Shown here one piece after another: positions 63,757-64,000 of a stretch of DNA of 64,000 bases. This DNA is from Flammeovirgaceae bacterium 311. Lineage in GTDB: Bacteria > Bacteroidota > Bacteroidia > Cytophagales > Cyclobacteriaceae. A program made the position numbers and the translations under genes. The stretch is taken from assembly GCA_000597885.1 (NCBI GenBank), contig CP004371.1, forward strand, positions 2,496,501-2,560,500, written 5' to 3'. Each line of letters opens with the position of its first letter. Within the stretch, counting starts at the first letter, position 1. The notes under the pieces are model-generated. The model did no database searches. It was not told where the DNA came from and saw nothing but the letters and a program-made list of their open reading frames with translations.

Positions 63757-64000
63757 CTAGCGGCGCATGCTGCTGCTGTACTCTTTTACGGTTTCAATAA
63801 AAACCTTCACCATTTCCGGGTTGGTATCCGGATAAACCCCATGCCCCAGGTTGGCAATATGCCGGTATGGGCCAAACTGGTCCAGCATTTGCCGGGTAGC
63901 GGCCGCTACTTCCTGTGTATTGCCATACAACACGCAGGGGTCCAGGTTGCCCTGAAATGTTTTATCCGGACCCACCCACTTGCGGCAGGTTTCCGGATCC
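63757..64000 (-). CDS. hemE: Uroporphyrinogen decarboxylase, C-terminal part (cut by window edge)
   Basis: The last ~80 residues of HemE are present; the gene continues beyond the end of the window. Diagnostic stretches are WVGPDKTFQGNLDPCVLYG (the GNLDP motif) and FGPYRHIANLGHGVYPDTNPEMVKVFIETVKEYS, with the conserved HGVYP / NLGHG region of the family C-terminus. The frame stays open through the edge, preceded by CRKW, so the start lies outside. The enzyme decarboxylates uroporphyrinogen III to coproporphyrinogen III in haem synthesis in the cytoplasm. Confidence 0.95.
   Translation of the reverse strand, partial: DPETCRKWVGPDKTFQGNLDPCVLYGNTQEVAAATRQMLDQFGPYRHIANLGHGVYPDTNPEMVKVFIETVKEYSSSMRR

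Overview
The window looks like a chromosomal segment of a Bacteroidota bacterium, most likely order Cytophagales. The evidence is type IX secretion system (T9SS) sorting domains of both type A and type B, three PorP/SprF-family genes, a TonB-dependent receptor with a carboxypeptidase-regulatory-like N-terminus, a two-component-regulator-propeller histidine kinase, few Shine-Dalgarno sequences, and secreted proteins starting with typical short MKK/MRK signal peptides. No rRNA, tRNA, CRISPR array, transposase or phage gene was seen.

Layout. Positions 1-13.7 kb hold cell-surface genes separated by long AT-rich non-coding stretches: a 1974-residue T9SS type A adhesin with eleven nucleotide-identical 249-bp tandem repeats, a small secreted protein, an outer-membrane beta-barrel receptor, and two paralogous secreted barrel-like proteins, one carrying an N-terminal SH3 domain. 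Positions 13.7-34.5 kb are a dense housekeeping block: a CbpA-type DnaJ with a coupled small protein, a two-subunit sodium/solute symporter, a propeller histidine kinase, FemAB-like/aldo-keto reductase/YccF genes, MscS, an alkyltransferase-like DNA-repair protein, an SGNH hydrolase, a second symporter, ClpS, RecR, an aminotransferase, heptose-7-phosphate kinase, TrkH and a PorT-like barrel.

Positions 34.7-62.9 kb are the most striking part: three consecutive modules each pairing a T9SS type B surface protein with a PorP/SprF-type outer-membrane partner. The first module has PorP upstream of a 1041-residue FG-GAP/Ig/PKD protein. The other two have giant Cys-rich repeat proteins (3684 and 3283 residues) followed by PorP. 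The two giant genes are colinear, diverged paralogues, yet their last ~200 bp and the following PorP gene form a 1127-bp block that is almost identical (one mismatch found by eye), which points to recent gene conversion or selection for a shared export module. Each giant gene carries its own internally homogenised repeat arrays at corresponding places (585-bp and 552-bp units in one, 588-bp and 540-bp units in the other).

The window ends with a MarR-type regulator and the 3' end of hemE on the opposite strand, truncated by the window edge. Working model, by inference: the repeat proteins are exported by the T9SS and held at the cell surface with their adjacent PorP/SprF partners, acting in adhesion or gliding. 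The long upstream regions contain recurring ATGTAAG-type motifs, in two places as direct repeats about two helical turns apart, which may be regulator sites.
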